This document shows positions 34,664 through 43,218 of a DNA stretch of 64,000 nt, one piece after another. The stretch is taken from contig NZ_CAKJTI010000002.1 of assembly GCF_917563915.1 (NCBI RefSeq), forward strand, positions 1-64,000, in the 5' to 3' direction. This stretch comes from Bacillus rhizoplanae. GTDB taxonomy: Bacteria; Bacillota; Bacilli; Bacillales; Bacillaceae_G. Under the pieces are notes generated by a model. It saw only the letters and a list, made by a program, of their open reading frames with translations, had not been told where the DNA came from and did no database searches. Position numbers and translations under genes: made by a program. Each line of letters begins with the position of its first letter. Position 1 is the first letter of the stretch.

Positions 34664-35733
34664 TTCTTTTTCACCCACATTATAAGAAATAAAACCGGGA
34701 TGTACACGTAAACAATCCAAAAACTTGTTTTTGAGACGTGACTAATAAAATTATTAATATCATACCGTTCTGTTAGCAATTGTGAAATAATGACGGTTAA
34801 GAATAATAAGGAAATTAAGATGTATTTTTGTTTTACGCGAAATAGTTCATGTAATCCTCTTGTTGCAGCCCATAAGGGGAGGATGAAACTTGTAATTGCA
34901 ATGAGTGCATAGCCGCTGATAGCAATATATTCTAGACGCTCAATAAAAGGAAGACGAATTACTTGCGAGATGGATAGCTGTGACCAAATTGTTTTTGATA
35001 ATTGTTTTTCGCTAAAGAACGTAAAAGCAAGAATTGTACTTAGTAAATATAAAAAGTTAGAAAATAAAACACCATATTGTGCAAATTTATGAGATTTCTC
35101 CGGGGTTTTGATAAATGGATATATCATCAAAATAATTTCGAAACTAATCATTGTATAAACAGATGCTTGAGCTGATTTTAAAATATCCCCAAAAGAGTGA
35201 GAGAATATAGGTAGTAGGTTTGCAAAGTTAACGTATTTCATTGCTAAAAATAACATCATGATATATCCGCATGTAGCGACAACAGAAACAACACAAATAC
35301 CAGTCATAACTCGAAAGCCAGATGAGATAATGTAATAACCAAGTAGAGATAAAAAGATTGTTAATTTCCATGTAGATGCTGTTGGGAACATCCAAACTTG
35401 AATAATTTCTACATACTCGCGCATAACGGATAGGCTAACAAGAAAGAAATATACAAGATAGATTAGACTGAATGCATTTCCTATCCATTTTCCGAATATA
35501 TTTTGATGCAATGTAATCAGGTTTCCGTTTACACTTTCTAATAAGCGGTACATCATCCACATCAGAATATGAATGCCTGCACCTGCAATAATTACACCCA
35601 TCCATGCATCATATCCAGCAGCTTTTGCAATAATACGTGCAAATCCAAGAACACCAACACCGAATTGTGCACTATGGATTAAGAAAAAAACAAAAATGGG
35701 AGATACTTTGTAGTTTGTTTTAACTGTACTCAT
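34639..35733 (-). CDS. Germinant receptor B subunit (GerIB/GerHB-like permease)
   Basis: 364 aa from the ATG at 35733 behind CGAGGAGAG. An upstream in-frame ATG at 35760 lacks a site. About ten transmembrane helices of the spore-permease (amino-acid transporter-like) family, beginning KVSPIFVFFLIHSAQFGVGVLG. In Ger receptors the B subunit binds the germinant. The gene lies 17 bp after the A gene and overlaps the C gene. Confidence 0.88.
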   Translation of the reverse strand: MSTVKTNYKVSPIFVFFLIHSAQFGVGVLGFARIIAKAAGYDAWMGVIIAGAGIHILMWMMYRLLESVNGNLITLHQNIFGKWIGNAFSLIYLVYFFLVSLSVMREYVEIIQVWMFPTASTWKLTIFLSLLGYYIISSGFRVMTGICVVSVVATCGYIMMLFLAMKYVNFANLLPIFSHSFGDILKSAQASVYTMISFEIILMIYPFIKTPEKSHKFAQYGVLFSNFLYLLSTILAFTFFSEKQLSKTIWSQLSISQVIRLPFIERLEYIAISGYALIAITSFILPLWAATRGLHELFRVKQKYILISLLFLTVIISQLLTERYDINNFISHVSKTSFWIVYVYIPVLFLIMWVKKKWKTSKSK

Positions 35734-35749
35734 ATGCTCTCCTCGTTTC

Positions 35750-37585
35750 TTACTCATCAAAATCTGTCATACGTTTTTGAAATACTTCTTTTACATAACG
35801 ACCGACATGTTGCGGTCTTGCTTGAACATTGCGTGTATCTATTTTAGATAAGGGCATTCGTACGAGTGAATCTTTTATTGACTGTTTTCGAAATGGATAA
35901 AAAAGCCCGTACGGTTTTCGAAGGGATGATAATTGAAAAAGTCGCGTTAAAAGAAAGATAAATCCTATTGAAATTCCTAATACTCCCCACAACTCTGCAA
36001 GTATTAAAAATGGAAAGCGAAGTAAACGAATGGCATTGCCCATTTTATAAATCGGTGTAATAAATGATGCTAGTGCAGATAAGGCGACGATGATCAACAA
36101 AATATTACTTGTTAAGCCCGCTTGTACAGATGCTTGCCCAATAACGATACCACCTACAATACCGAGCGTTTGTCCGACCTTCATTGGTAAACGTGCTCCT
36201 GCTTCGCGGAGAAGGTCAATGGCTAACTCTAGAAAAATAGCCTCTATTATAGGTGGAAATGGTACTTGTGCCCGCGATAAAATTAATGTCTCTAGCAAAT
36301 CACTTGGAATCAATTCATAGTGGTAACTAAGTGCAGCAACATAGAGGGACGTTGCACAAATTGAAAACGTAACCGCTACAAAACGTAATAAGCGGGAAAA
36401 GGTTGCATAAAACCAAGACACGCTGTAATCCTCAGGAGAGATGAAGAAATCCAGTAGAGATACAGGCGCTAATAAAACATTCGGTGAGCCATCAACGAAT
36501 ATAGCGATCTTTCCATCAACGAGCCCACTGCTGACACGATCAGAGCGTTCTGTATTAATAAAAGTTGGAAAAATAGATGTATCGCCCATTAGATGGGGAA
36601 TATAATAGCTATCATTAATTTGCTCATATTGAATTTTGTTCAGGAGATCTTCTAAATATGTGATGCTTTCTTCTTCTGCTAAATTACTCAAATACATCAT
36701 AACGACTTTTGTTTTTGAAAATTCCCCAATCAACATTTCTTTTGTTTTTAATTCCAGGACTGGTAAACGCTTACGAACAAGATTAATGTTTGTATCGATA
36801 TCCTCTACAAATCCTTCTTGCGGCCCAATAACTGCTGATTCATTTAATGGTATACTCGGTAATCTGTATTTCTCAATTGCGATGTTTGCAAGTAGACATT
36901 CAGTATCATGCTCCTGCAGTTGAACAATGGCATGCCCTTTTAAGACCATTTCTTCAATTTTTTTTACGTCACTTGTAATGGTAAGGCCGCTTATTGGAAC
37001 CATTGCTTTTATTTCTTCTAGTGTTGGCGCAGTATGATGTAATAAAGCAGGCATTAAATAATTTTGTAATCTCATGCCATCCATTGATGTACGAAAATAC
37101 GAAATCCAATAAGGCTTAGCTGGGTCTTCAGAAGTATGATAGTGAACAAAATCGCTTGATTCTTGTAATTTCTGCAAGAGTTCTTGTAGTGAATGAGCTG
37201 TTTCATGCTCTGGCTTACTAAAATCGAAAATGCCGTTTTTACTTTGTTTAGTATATTGTTTGCTTGATTGTTGATTTGGTTGTTGCTTATTTGCTTCAGC
37301 TTGTTGCTGTTTCGGCTGTTGCTTGTTTGTTTGAGCTTGTTGTTGTTTTGGCTGTTGCTTATTTGTTTGAGCTTGTTGTTGTTTCGGCTGTTGCTTGTTT
37401 GTTTGAGCTTGTTGTTGTTCCGGCTGTTGCTTACTTGCTTGAGCTTGTTGCTGTTCCGGTTGTTGCTTACTTGTTTGAACTTGTTGTTGTTTTTGCTGTT
37501 GCTCCGTTTGCTGCGTGCCTTTCATTTGTGCCTTCTTTGTTGCATCTGTACTGTTCTTTTTTCTACTAAACCATTTAAAAAACAT
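35750..37585 (-). CDS. Germinant receptor A subunit with Gln-rich repeat N-terminus (GerIA/GerHA-like)
   Basis: 611 aa from the ATG at 37585 behind AAAGAGGGA. Residues 1-36 are basic and Gln-rich. Residues 37-108 are six 12-aa repeats of the type QTNKQQPKQQQA. The GerA domain covers about 140-611, with hallmark segments GFVEDIDTNINLVRKRLP and LVDGKIAIFVDGSPNVLLAP and membrane helices in the C-terminal third. A Gln-rich repeat N-terminus is a known feature of GerIA. The operon order A-B-C with tight spacing fits a forespore-expressed receptor. Confidence 0.9.
   Translation of the reverse strand: MFFKWFSRKKNSTDATKKAQMKGTQQTEQQQKQQQVQTSKQQPEQQQAQASKQQPEQQQAQTNKQQPKQQQAQTNKQQPKQQQAQTNKQQPKQQQAEANKQQPNQQSSKQYTKQSKNGIFDFSKPEHETAHSLQELLQKLQESSDFVHYHTSEDPAKPYWISYFRTSMDGMRLQNYLMPALLHHTAPTLEEIKAMVPISGLTITSDVKKIEEMVLKGHAIVQLQEHDTECLLANIAIEKYRLPSIPLNESAVIGPQEGFVEDIDTNINLVRKRLPVLELKTKEMLIGEFSKTKVVMMYLSNLAEEESITYLEDLLNKIQYEQINDSYYIPHLMGDTSIFPTFINTERSDRVSSGLVDGKIAIFVDGSPNVLLAPVSLLDFFISPEDYSVSWFYATFSRLLRFVAVTFSICATSLYVAALSYHYELIPSDLLETLILSRAQVPFPPIIEAIFLELAIDLLREAGARLPMKVGQTLGIVGGIVIGQASVQAGLTSNILLIIVALSALASFITPIYKMGNAIRLLRFPFLILAELWGVLGISIGFIFLLTRLFQLSSLRKPYGLFYPFRKQSIKDSLVRMPLSKIDTRNVQARPQHVGRYVKEVFQKRMTDFDE
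37262..37477 (-). repeat. 36-bp tandem repeats encoding the Gln-rich GerA N-terminus
   Basis: Six head-to-tail 36-bp units code for QTSKQQPEQQQA, QASKQQPEQQQA, three copies of QTNKQQPKQQQA and EANKQQPNQQSS. All units keep the frame. The near identity of the middle units suggests recent expansion and likely length variation between strains. Confidence 0.9.
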
Positions 37586-37857
37586 ATGTATTCCCTCTTT
37601 ATCCAAATAAGATAACTTTAGTCTGTGGGAATTTTTATATATTATGCACATATTTGTGTTTGGAAAAAGCGAAACAAATGGCTGGGCTATGGTAGAAGGA
37701 AATCATGCCCTATAGTACGAATAAATATAATTGATTATGGTGTATGCGCATTCTTGTAACAACGGATATACTTGCAGCGGCTTTTTTCGAGATGTTATCA
37801 AAGAAAGGCCGTTTTCTCTTTTTAATTTGTCTTCAGTATCACGCTTTGTTTATGTTA

Positions 37858-37988
37858 ATAAAGTGAAACTTCCATCAGTGGAGGCGGGTTGATCCCTCAC
37901 TGATGGAAAGCTCTCACCAATCGGGCTTTTACGGGCAGTCATCGCCTCGATTTTCTCTGAATCTTACCGCCCGTTAATGCGGGATAAA
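37858..37988 (+). repeat. bcr1-like element with internal deletion
   Basis: 131 bp from ATAAAGTGAAACTTCC to GTTAATGCGGGATAAA. It ends 33 bp before the MetX-like start codon. The rest of the 37586-38020 gap holds AT-rich sequence that would contain the divergent promoters; no confident -35/-10 assigned. Confidence 0.7.
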
Positions 37989-38020
37989 AATGAAGAAAAG
38001 TGTTACGTAAGGAGGACGAA

Positions 38021-39148
38021 ATGGTGTTATACGTAGAAAAACAAGAATTTCGATTAAAGAAATTCACATTTGAAAACGGTGCATCAATCCCAATTCAAAT
38101 CGGTTATGAAACATACGGTAAGTTAAACCGTGAGAAGTCAAATGCGGTTTTAGTATGTCATTATTTTAGTGCAACGAGCCATGCAGCGGGGAAGTATACA
38201 GAGCAAGATCCTTTGCCAGGATGGTGGGATGAGTTCATCGGGCCAGGAAAAGCAATCGATACGAATACATATTTTGTTATTTGTACAGATAATCTTTGTA
38301 ACGTACAAGTGAAAAATCCTTATATTGTGACAACAGGACCAAAAACAATAAATCCAGAGACGGGTGCAGAATATGGGATGACTTTTCCAATCTTTACGTT
38401 TCTTGATATGGCTCGTATTCAATATGAATTAATACAGCAAATGGGAATTGCTAGACTGCATACTGTGGTTGGACCATCAGCTGGAGGCATGATAGCACAG
38501 CAATGGGCGGTTCATTATCCGCATATGATGGAACGAATGATTGGTGTCATTACAAATCCGCAAAATCCAGTTGTAACGTCTATTCATGTTTTGCAAAATG
38601 CAATCGATTCAATTCAATTAGATCCAGCTTGGAAAGATGGAAATTATGGAGAGCAGCAGCCCGTGAAAGGGCTGCACATAGCAGCTAAAATGATGTTTAT
38701 GAATGCATTTGATGCACATTATTATGAAACGACATTTCCGCGGGACAGTACAGAATCTGCGCCGTATCAAGATTTCTGTACATTCACTTCATTTGAAAAA
38801 ACGATTAATGAAGCAACATTACAAAATATCGCCTTTGTTGATGCAAATTCATGGATGTACACCGCAAAAGCAACTTTATTACACGATATTGCTCACGGAT
38901 TTTCTTCATTAGAAGAAGCGCTTCGACAAGTAGAAGCGAGCGTCCTTATGATTCCTTGTAAGCAAGATGTACTACAGCCTTCTCGTTATAATTATGAAAT
39001 GGTTGAGTTATTGAGGAAGAATAAAAAAATTGCAGAAGTATATGAGATTGAAAGTATATACGGACATATGGCAGGTGTGCTAGAGACGCATTTATTTGCT
39101 AAAAAAGTACATCAATTTATGAATCAGCGAATTTCAAATATTCTCTAA
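38021..39148 (+). CDS. MetX-like homoserine O-acetyltransferase-family alpha/beta hydrolase
   Basis: 375 aa from the ATG at 38021 behind TAAGGAGGACG. It has the nucleophile elbow VVGPSAGGMIAQQWA with S153, an acid residue in PCKQDVLQPS and His in YGHMAGVLE, as in the MetX family. The early motif IQIGYETYGKLN…NAVLVCHYFSATSHAAG is typical. MetX uses acetyl-CoA to activate homoserine for methionine synthesis, but several cereus-group paralogues are of uncertain substrate. No other methionine genes are adjacent. Confidence 0.8.
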   Translation: MVLYVEKQEFRLKKFTFENGASIPIQIGYETYGKLNREKSNAVLVCHYFSATSHAAGKYTEQDPLPGWWDEFIGPGKAIDTNTYFVICTDNLCNVQVKNPYIVTTGPKTINPETGAEYGMTFPIFTFLDMARIQYELIQQMGIARLHTVVGPSAGGMIAQQWAVHYPHMMERMIGVITNPQNPVVTSIHVLQNAIDSIQLDPAWKDGNYGEQQPVKGLHIAAKMMFMNAFDAHYYETTFPRDSTESAPYQDFCTFTSFEKTINEATLQNIAFVDANSWMYTAKATLLHDIAHGFSSLEEALRQVEASVLMIPCKQDVLQPSRYNYEMVELLRKNKKIAEVYEIESIYGHMAGVLETHLFAKKVHQFMNQRISNIL

Positions 39149-39226
39149 TGAGACTTGGATACATATCTTGTTTTCTAGCTGTTGCATGCTAAAATTGAGA
39201 ATGAATTGAAAGAAGGAGGAAGTTCC

Positions 39227-39532
39227 ATGTCTGAAATTAAAACAATTATGCCACAAGAAGTACAAGAACGTTTAGAAAAAGGGGAAACGTTATTTTTAGT
39301 AGATGTGCGTGAAGATGAAGAAGTAGAATACGGGAAAATCCCAGAAGCAGTTCATATTAAAATGGGTGATATTCCGCATAAAGTGGACTTCTTTGATAAA
39401 GAAAATGAGTATATTTTCATTTGCCGCTCTGGTATGCGCAGCGAAAATGTTTGTCATTATTTAAATGAACTAGGTTATAAAACAGTAAACATGGTTGGCG
39501 GTATGATGCAGTATGAAGGTGAAATTAAATAA
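39227..39532 (+). CDS. Single-domain rhodanese-like protein
   Basis: 101 aa from the ATG at 39227 behind AGAAGGAGGAAG. It is a rhodanese domain with active-site loop CRSGMRS (C66) and the N-terminal signature FLVDVREDEEVEYGKIP. Such proteins move sulfane sulfur. It is 78 bp after the MetX-like gene, possibly in the same transcript. The stop codon TAA is followed directly by a bcr1-like remnant. Confidence 0.87.
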   Translation: MSEIKTIMPQEVQERLEKGETLFLVDVREDEEVEYGKIPEAVHIKMGDIPHKVDFFDKENEYIFICRSGMRSENVCHYLNELGYKTVNMVGGMMQYEGEIK

Positions 39533-39551
39533 AGTTCAACTAACCATCAGG
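39531..39551 (+). repeat. Tiny bcr1-like relic at the rhodanese stop codon
   Basis: TAAAGT followed by TCAACTAACCATCAG joins the terminal bases of the element to its inner GGTTCAACTAACCATCAG segment. Only about 20 bp remain. Confidence 0.45.
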
Positions 39552-39575
39552 ATCCCTGTTAGGAATAATTTTTTT

Positions 39576-39609
39576 AAAACTTGAAACGCGTCCGTTTCAA
39601 GTTTTTTTC
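39576..39609 (+). terminator. Intrinsic terminator
   Basis: AACTTGAAAC pairs with GTTTCAAGTT, then TTTTTT. Confidence 0.85.
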
Positions 39610-39662
39610 TTTTGCATACAGTGTAGAAAGAACGAGATATTGTTAAGGAAGGTGTCTTACGG

Positions 39663-39884
39663 GTGAATCCACTTATTCGAAAAATTAAAATTATAAACAA
39701 TAGAGGACCAATTAATATGGGGAATTGTTATAATCTTTCTCCGTTTTTTGCGACGAAGGTATTTAGTGGAGCTGGTGGATCAAGCTCTGCTAGATTGTTA
39801 AATGGGAAATTAACGCCAGTGGGAGCACCACGAGGTAATACTGAATTTACTTCGGCGAACATAAGTTCAACAGCAGGAGTGTAA
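39663..39884 (+). CDS. GerPA/GerPF-family spore germination protein
   Basis: 73 aa, probable GTG start at 39663 after TAAGGAAGG. The core pattern IKIINNRGPINMGNCYNLSPFFATKVFSG-type matches the GerPA/GerPF family: a 'G-x-V/I-x-x-G-D/N-x-x-x-x-S-P-x' motif followed by an AGGSSSA stretch. GerP proteins allow germinants through the coat. The remaining gerP genes are not here, so this is an isolated pair with the next gene. Confidence 0.7.
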   Translation: MNPLIRKIKIINNRGPINMGNCYNLSPFFATKVFSGAGGSSSARLLNGKLTPVGAPRGNTEFTSANISSTAGV

Positions 39885-39902
39885 TAGAAAGGTTGTATGA
39901 AG

Positions 39903-40404
39903 ATGGGAGTTTCTATTAAAGAATTTGTTATCGTAAATAACTCTGGGAATATATTCACAGGAGATAATTTACGGGATACTTCGTTTGTTGCAACGAAAAC
40001 ATTTACCGGATCAACAGGACCGACATGTATGGATGTTGTAGTCGTTATCGGAAATACAAATGAAGTTTGTTTGCGACCAGGAGACACAATTACAACAACT
40101 ATTACACGAGGTAGCACCTTGACAGGTGCTGCTGCAAGTAGTAGTGGGATGACAGGTGCTTTACCGGGGGGCTCAGAATAGCAGCGGGATGACCAATGCT
40201 TCACAGGGAGCTCGTAATAGTAGTGGGATGACTAATGTTTCACAGACAGCTCAGAATAGCAGCGGGATGACATGTGCTTCACAGGGGACTACGAATAGAA
40301 ATGGGATGACAAATGCTTCACAGACAGCTCAGAATAGCAATGGGATGACTGGTGCTTCACCGGGAGCTCCGAATGTGGAGCGTACAGATTGTATAGTAGA
40401 ATAA
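39903..40404 (+). pseudogene. GerPA/GerPF-like protein with 13-aa repeats, split by a frameshift in a G tract
   Basis: The first frame starts at 39903 (or 39897), has the GerPA/PF-like core IKEFVIVNNSGNIFTGDNL, and stops at 40179-40181 just after GALPGGSE. In the +1 shifted frame the same repeat continues from about 40170 to 40404 (NSSGMTNASQGAR and variants, ending VERTDCIVE). The break coincides with six G at 40166-40171, where sister repeats have GGGAG. Removing one G restores a protein of about 166 aa. It could be a real mutation, phase variation, programmed slippage or a sequencing error. Confidence 0.75.
40137..40371 (+). repeat. 39-bp tandem repeats in the GerPA/PF-like gene
   Basis: Six imperfect units of 39 bp encode SSSGMTGALPGAQ, NSSGMTNASQGAR, NSSGMTNVSQTAQ, NSSGMTCASQGTT, NRNGMTNASQTAQ and NSNGMTGASPGAP. 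The conserved core is NSSGMT. The first unit holds the G6 slippage site. Confidence 0.88.
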
Positions 40405-40437
40405 GAAAAAAGCATTCCGAGGAAAGGAATGCTTTTC
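40405..40437 (+). terminator. Intrinsic terminator (may serve both directions)
   Basis: AAAAAAGCATTCC pairs with GGAATGCTTTT. It sits between the GerP-like gene and the convergent narI. Confidence 0.78.
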
Positions 40438-40476
40438 TATTTTTATGAAATATTTATTTCGTGAAAAATTCCCTGA

Positions 40477-41175
40477 TTAAAATTTCATTTCGTTAGACTC
40501 TATCGGTTTTCTTTTTCGATAAATAACATAGCTGCGTCGTAAATATTTCACGGGAACGCTAAAGACATGAACAAGTCTTGTAAATGGCCATGCTGCAAAC
40601 AGTCCCATTGCTGCAACGATGTGAATTTTAAACCAAATTGGCACCTCCGCCATATACTCGGCTTTAGGTTGGAAAATAAAGAGGCTGCGGAACCACGAGC
40701 CAATCGTTGTTCGATAATCAAAACCGTTTGAATCAATATTTAAAAATGTAGAAGAAAGTCCTGCGAGCATTACAATGAGCAACAAGATGAGAGCGATATA
40801 ATCTCCTGTTGTACTTGTTGCAATAATACGTTTTATGGTAAAGCGGCGATACGTTAGAATGAATAATCCGATTACAGAAGCAATACCTGCCGGAAGGCCG
40901 AAACCGATTGCCATTATATGATACGTATGTTCAGAAATGCCGAGGGAACTGTAGACGGGTTCGGGGATTAAAATTCCCATGACATGCCCGCCAATTACGA
41001 ACATAATACCAAAATGAAACAATAAACTTCCGATTCGGAGCATTTTCTTCTCTAATAGTTCACTAGATTTTGATGTCCAGCCAAATTGATCGTAGTTGTA
41101 TCTAAAAATATGCCCACCAATAAAAATGACTAAAATGATATATGGAAAGAGTACCCATAAAAATTGATCTATCAT
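40477..41175 (-). CDS. narI: Respiratory nitrate reductase gamma subunit
   Basis: 232 aa, ATG at 41175 behind AAAGGAGTACGG. Five transmembrane helices with His residues (GGHIFRYNYD, GGHVMGIL, AEVPIWFKIHIVAAMG) at positions used to ligate the two b-type haems. NarI oxidises menaquinol and passes electrons through NarH to NarG. It is the last gene of narGHJI, 17 bp after narJ. Confidence 0.94.
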   Translation of the reverse strand: MIDQFLWVLFPYIILVIFIGGHIFRYNYDQFGWTSKSSELLEKKMLRIGSLLFHFGIMFVIGGHVMGILIPEPVYSSLGISEHTYHIMAIGFGLPAGIASVIGLFILTYRRFTIKRIIATSTTGDYIALILLLIVMLAGLSSTFLNIDSNGFDYRTTIGSWFRSLFIFQPKAEYMAEVPIWFKIHIVAAMGLFAAWPFTRLVHVFSVPVKYLRRSYVIYRKRKPIESNEMKF

Positions 41176-41192
41176 CTTTGCCGTACTCCTTT

Positions 41193-41723
41193 CTATTCTA
41201 TTTCATAATGCCATGCACCAATAGCAGTAAGAATGCATCGGACAATTGGTTCGTGCATACTGTTTGCGTCTTTTAATTGTTGATGCAATGCCTCGATATT
41301 GTTTGCATATTTTTTCATAATAGGCTCAATATCTTCTTCCTCTGCATTTGCGAGAAACTCTAACATAAGTGGTAAATAATCAGGCAGTTCTTTATCTGTT
41401 ACGGCGAAGCCTGCTTTTTGATAGTGCTGTTTTAATTCTAGTAGTTCAATCCCTCGTTCTCGTTGTTCACCAGTATTCATATAAGTGAGATACATATTTG
41501 TTTTTTTGCCAAAATCAAATGTATATACATATGCTTCAATTAATTCCTCGTTTGTTTTTTGCTTTGCTTGTTCGATAAATGTTGTAAGGGTAGTGCGAAT
41601 TTCCTCATGTTCGATGCTTTGAATATCACTTTGTAAATGAGGAAGTGCTTCTCTCCAACCCTGTTCAGGATAGGAGAGAAGAAAGGAAGAACAAGAAAAA
41701 GCAGTTTGTAAACTTTGTTTCAT
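41193..41723 (-). CDS. narJ: Nitrate reductase assembly chaperone
   Basis: 176 aa, ATG at 41723 behind AAAGGAGGTAAC. An all-helical TorD/NarJ-family protein with LLSYPEQGWREALPHL and VYTFDFGKKTNMYLTY (the DF/TNLYLTY motif of NarJ). It is needed for molybdenum-cofactor insertion into NarG and does not stay in the mature enzyme. Lies 19 bp downstream of narH. Confidence 0.92.
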   Translation of the reverse strand: MKQSLQTAFSCSSFLLSYPEQGWREALPHLQSDIQSIEHEEIRTTLTTFIEQAKQKTNEELIEAYVYTFDFGKKTNMYLTYMNTGEQRERGIELLELKQHYQKAGFAVTDKELPDYLPLMLEFLANAEEEDIEPIMKKYANNIEALHQQLKDANSMHEPIVRCILTAIGAWHYEIE

Positions 41724-41742
41724 AGTTGTTACCTCCTTTATT

Positions 41743-43218
41743 TTAAGAGATTGTCATACAAGAGCCGGGGCCGCCAGCAAAGGAAAGACCGCAGCTTCCT
41801 TGCTCGTTATAAAGGTCTGCTACTTGTTCGCGGTGAGAAGTTGGAATTACGAAACGATCTTTATATTTCGCAATCGCAAGCAGACGGTACATATCTTCAA
41901 TGTCTTCTTTTGCTAAGCCCAGTTCTGTTAATACATCTTTATTTGGTTCTTTATTTATTTGCAATGCTCTCATATGAGTACGCATAACAGCCATTTTTTT
42001 CAATGTAAGACGAATATGAGATTCATCGCCTGCAGTTAATAAGTTTGCTAAATATTGAATAGGAATACGCATATTATCAATAGTCGGAAAAATTTCTTCT
42101 GCCTGCCAGTTGCTTCCTTTTCCTTCGACCATGTTCATAATCGGGCTTAAAGGCGGGATGTACCAAACCATTGGCAACGTACGATACTCTGGATGAAGTG
42201 GAAGAGCAATTTTCCAATCAATAATCATTTTATAGATAGGTGATTGCTGAGCAGCTTTGATCCATTCTTCTGGAATACCTTGTTTCTTTGCTTCAGCGGC
42301 TACTTCTGGATCGTTTGGATCTAGGAATACATTAAGCTGAGAATGGTATAAGTCTTTTTCATCTTCTACAGATGCGGCTTCTTTTACTTTATCAGCGTCA
42401 TATAACATAACTCCGATGTAACGAATTCGTCCAACACATGTTTCCGAACAAATTGTCGGCATACCAGCTTCAATACGCGGGAAACACATCGTACATTTTT
42501 CAGCTTTATTCGTTTGCCAGTTGAAATACACTTTTTTGTATGGACAAGAAGAGACACAGAATCTCCAAGCGCGGCATGCGTTTTGATCAACTAGGACAAT
42601 TCCATCTTCATCGCGCTTATACATAGAGCCAGATGGACAAGAAGATACGCACGGCGGATTGATGCAATGTTCGCAAATACGCGGTAAGTACATCATGAAC
42701 ACATTTTCGAAATCCGTTTTAATTTCTTCTTCCATTTTCTTGACGTTTGGATCTTGTAAGCCTGTTACATGCCCGCCGGCTAAATCATCTTCCCAGTTTG
42801 GTCCCCATTCAATTTTATCGATAAATTCACCTGTAATGGCTGACTTTGGACGAGCAACTGGTTGGTGCTTTCGCTGCGGACTGTTTGTTAATGTTTCATA
42901 GTCGTAGTTCCAAGGCTCAAAGTAATCATCAATTGTTGGTTGATCTGGGTTATGGAAAATGTTCATGAGACGTTTCATTTTTGAACCGGATTTCAACTGA
43001 AGGTCTCCATTTTTCAGCTCCCAGCCGCCTTTATATTTTTCTTGATCTTCCCATTGTTTTGGATAGCCAATACCCGGTTTTGTTTCCACGTTGTTAAAGT
43101 ACATGTATTCAGCACCTGGACGATTCGTCCAGGTGTTTTTGCATGTTACGCTACAAGTGTGACAGCCGATGCATTTATCAAGATTCATTACCATTCCGAC
43201 TTGTGCTTTAATCTTCAA
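41743..43218 (-). CDS. narH: Respiratory nitrate reductase beta subunit
   Basis: 491 aa, ATG at 43218, overlapping the narG end by 11 bp. Four Fe-S cluster motifs are visible: CIGCHTCSVTCKNTW, CEHCINPPCVSSCP, CRAWRFCVSSCPYKKVYFNW and CTMCFPRIEAGMPTICSETC. In the third, Trp replaces a Cys, as expected for the [3Fe-4S] centre of NarH. Electron-transfer subunit on the cytoplasmic side, bound to NarG and NarI. Confidence 0.95.
   Translation of the reverse strand: MKIKAQVGMVMNLDKCIGCHTCSVTCKNTWTNRPGAEYMYFNNVETKPGIGYPKQWEDQEKYKGGWELKNGDLQLKSGSKMKRLMNIFHNPDQPTIDDYFEPWNYDYETLTNSPQRKHQPVARPKSAITGEFIDKIEWGPNWEDDLAGGHVTGLQDPNVKKMEEEIKTDFENVFMMYLPRICEHCINPPCVSSCPSGSMYKRDEDGIVLVDQNACRAWRFCVSSCPYKKVYFNWQTNKAEKCTMCFPRIEAGMPTICSETCVGRIRYIGVMLYDADKVKEAASVEDEKDLYHSQLNVFLDPNDPEVAAEAKKQGIPEEWIKAAQQSPIYKMIIDWKIALPLHPEYRTLPMVWYIPPLSPIMNMVEGKGSNWQAEEIFPTIDNMRIPIQYLANLLTAGDESHIRLTLKKMAVMRTHMRALQINKEPNKDVLTELGLAKEDIEDMYRLLAIAKYKDRFVIPTSHREQVADLYNEQGSCGLSFAGGPGSCMTIS

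Noticed and set aside
37262-37615. Leu/Val-rich open frames on the plus strand over the GerA repeats
   Set aside because: They are the antisense of a Gln-rich repeat (CAA/CAG gives TTG/CTG). No start signal.
40137-40371. CRISPR-like array
   Set aside because: Units are contiguous 39-bp coding repeats without unique spacers and there are no cas genes.
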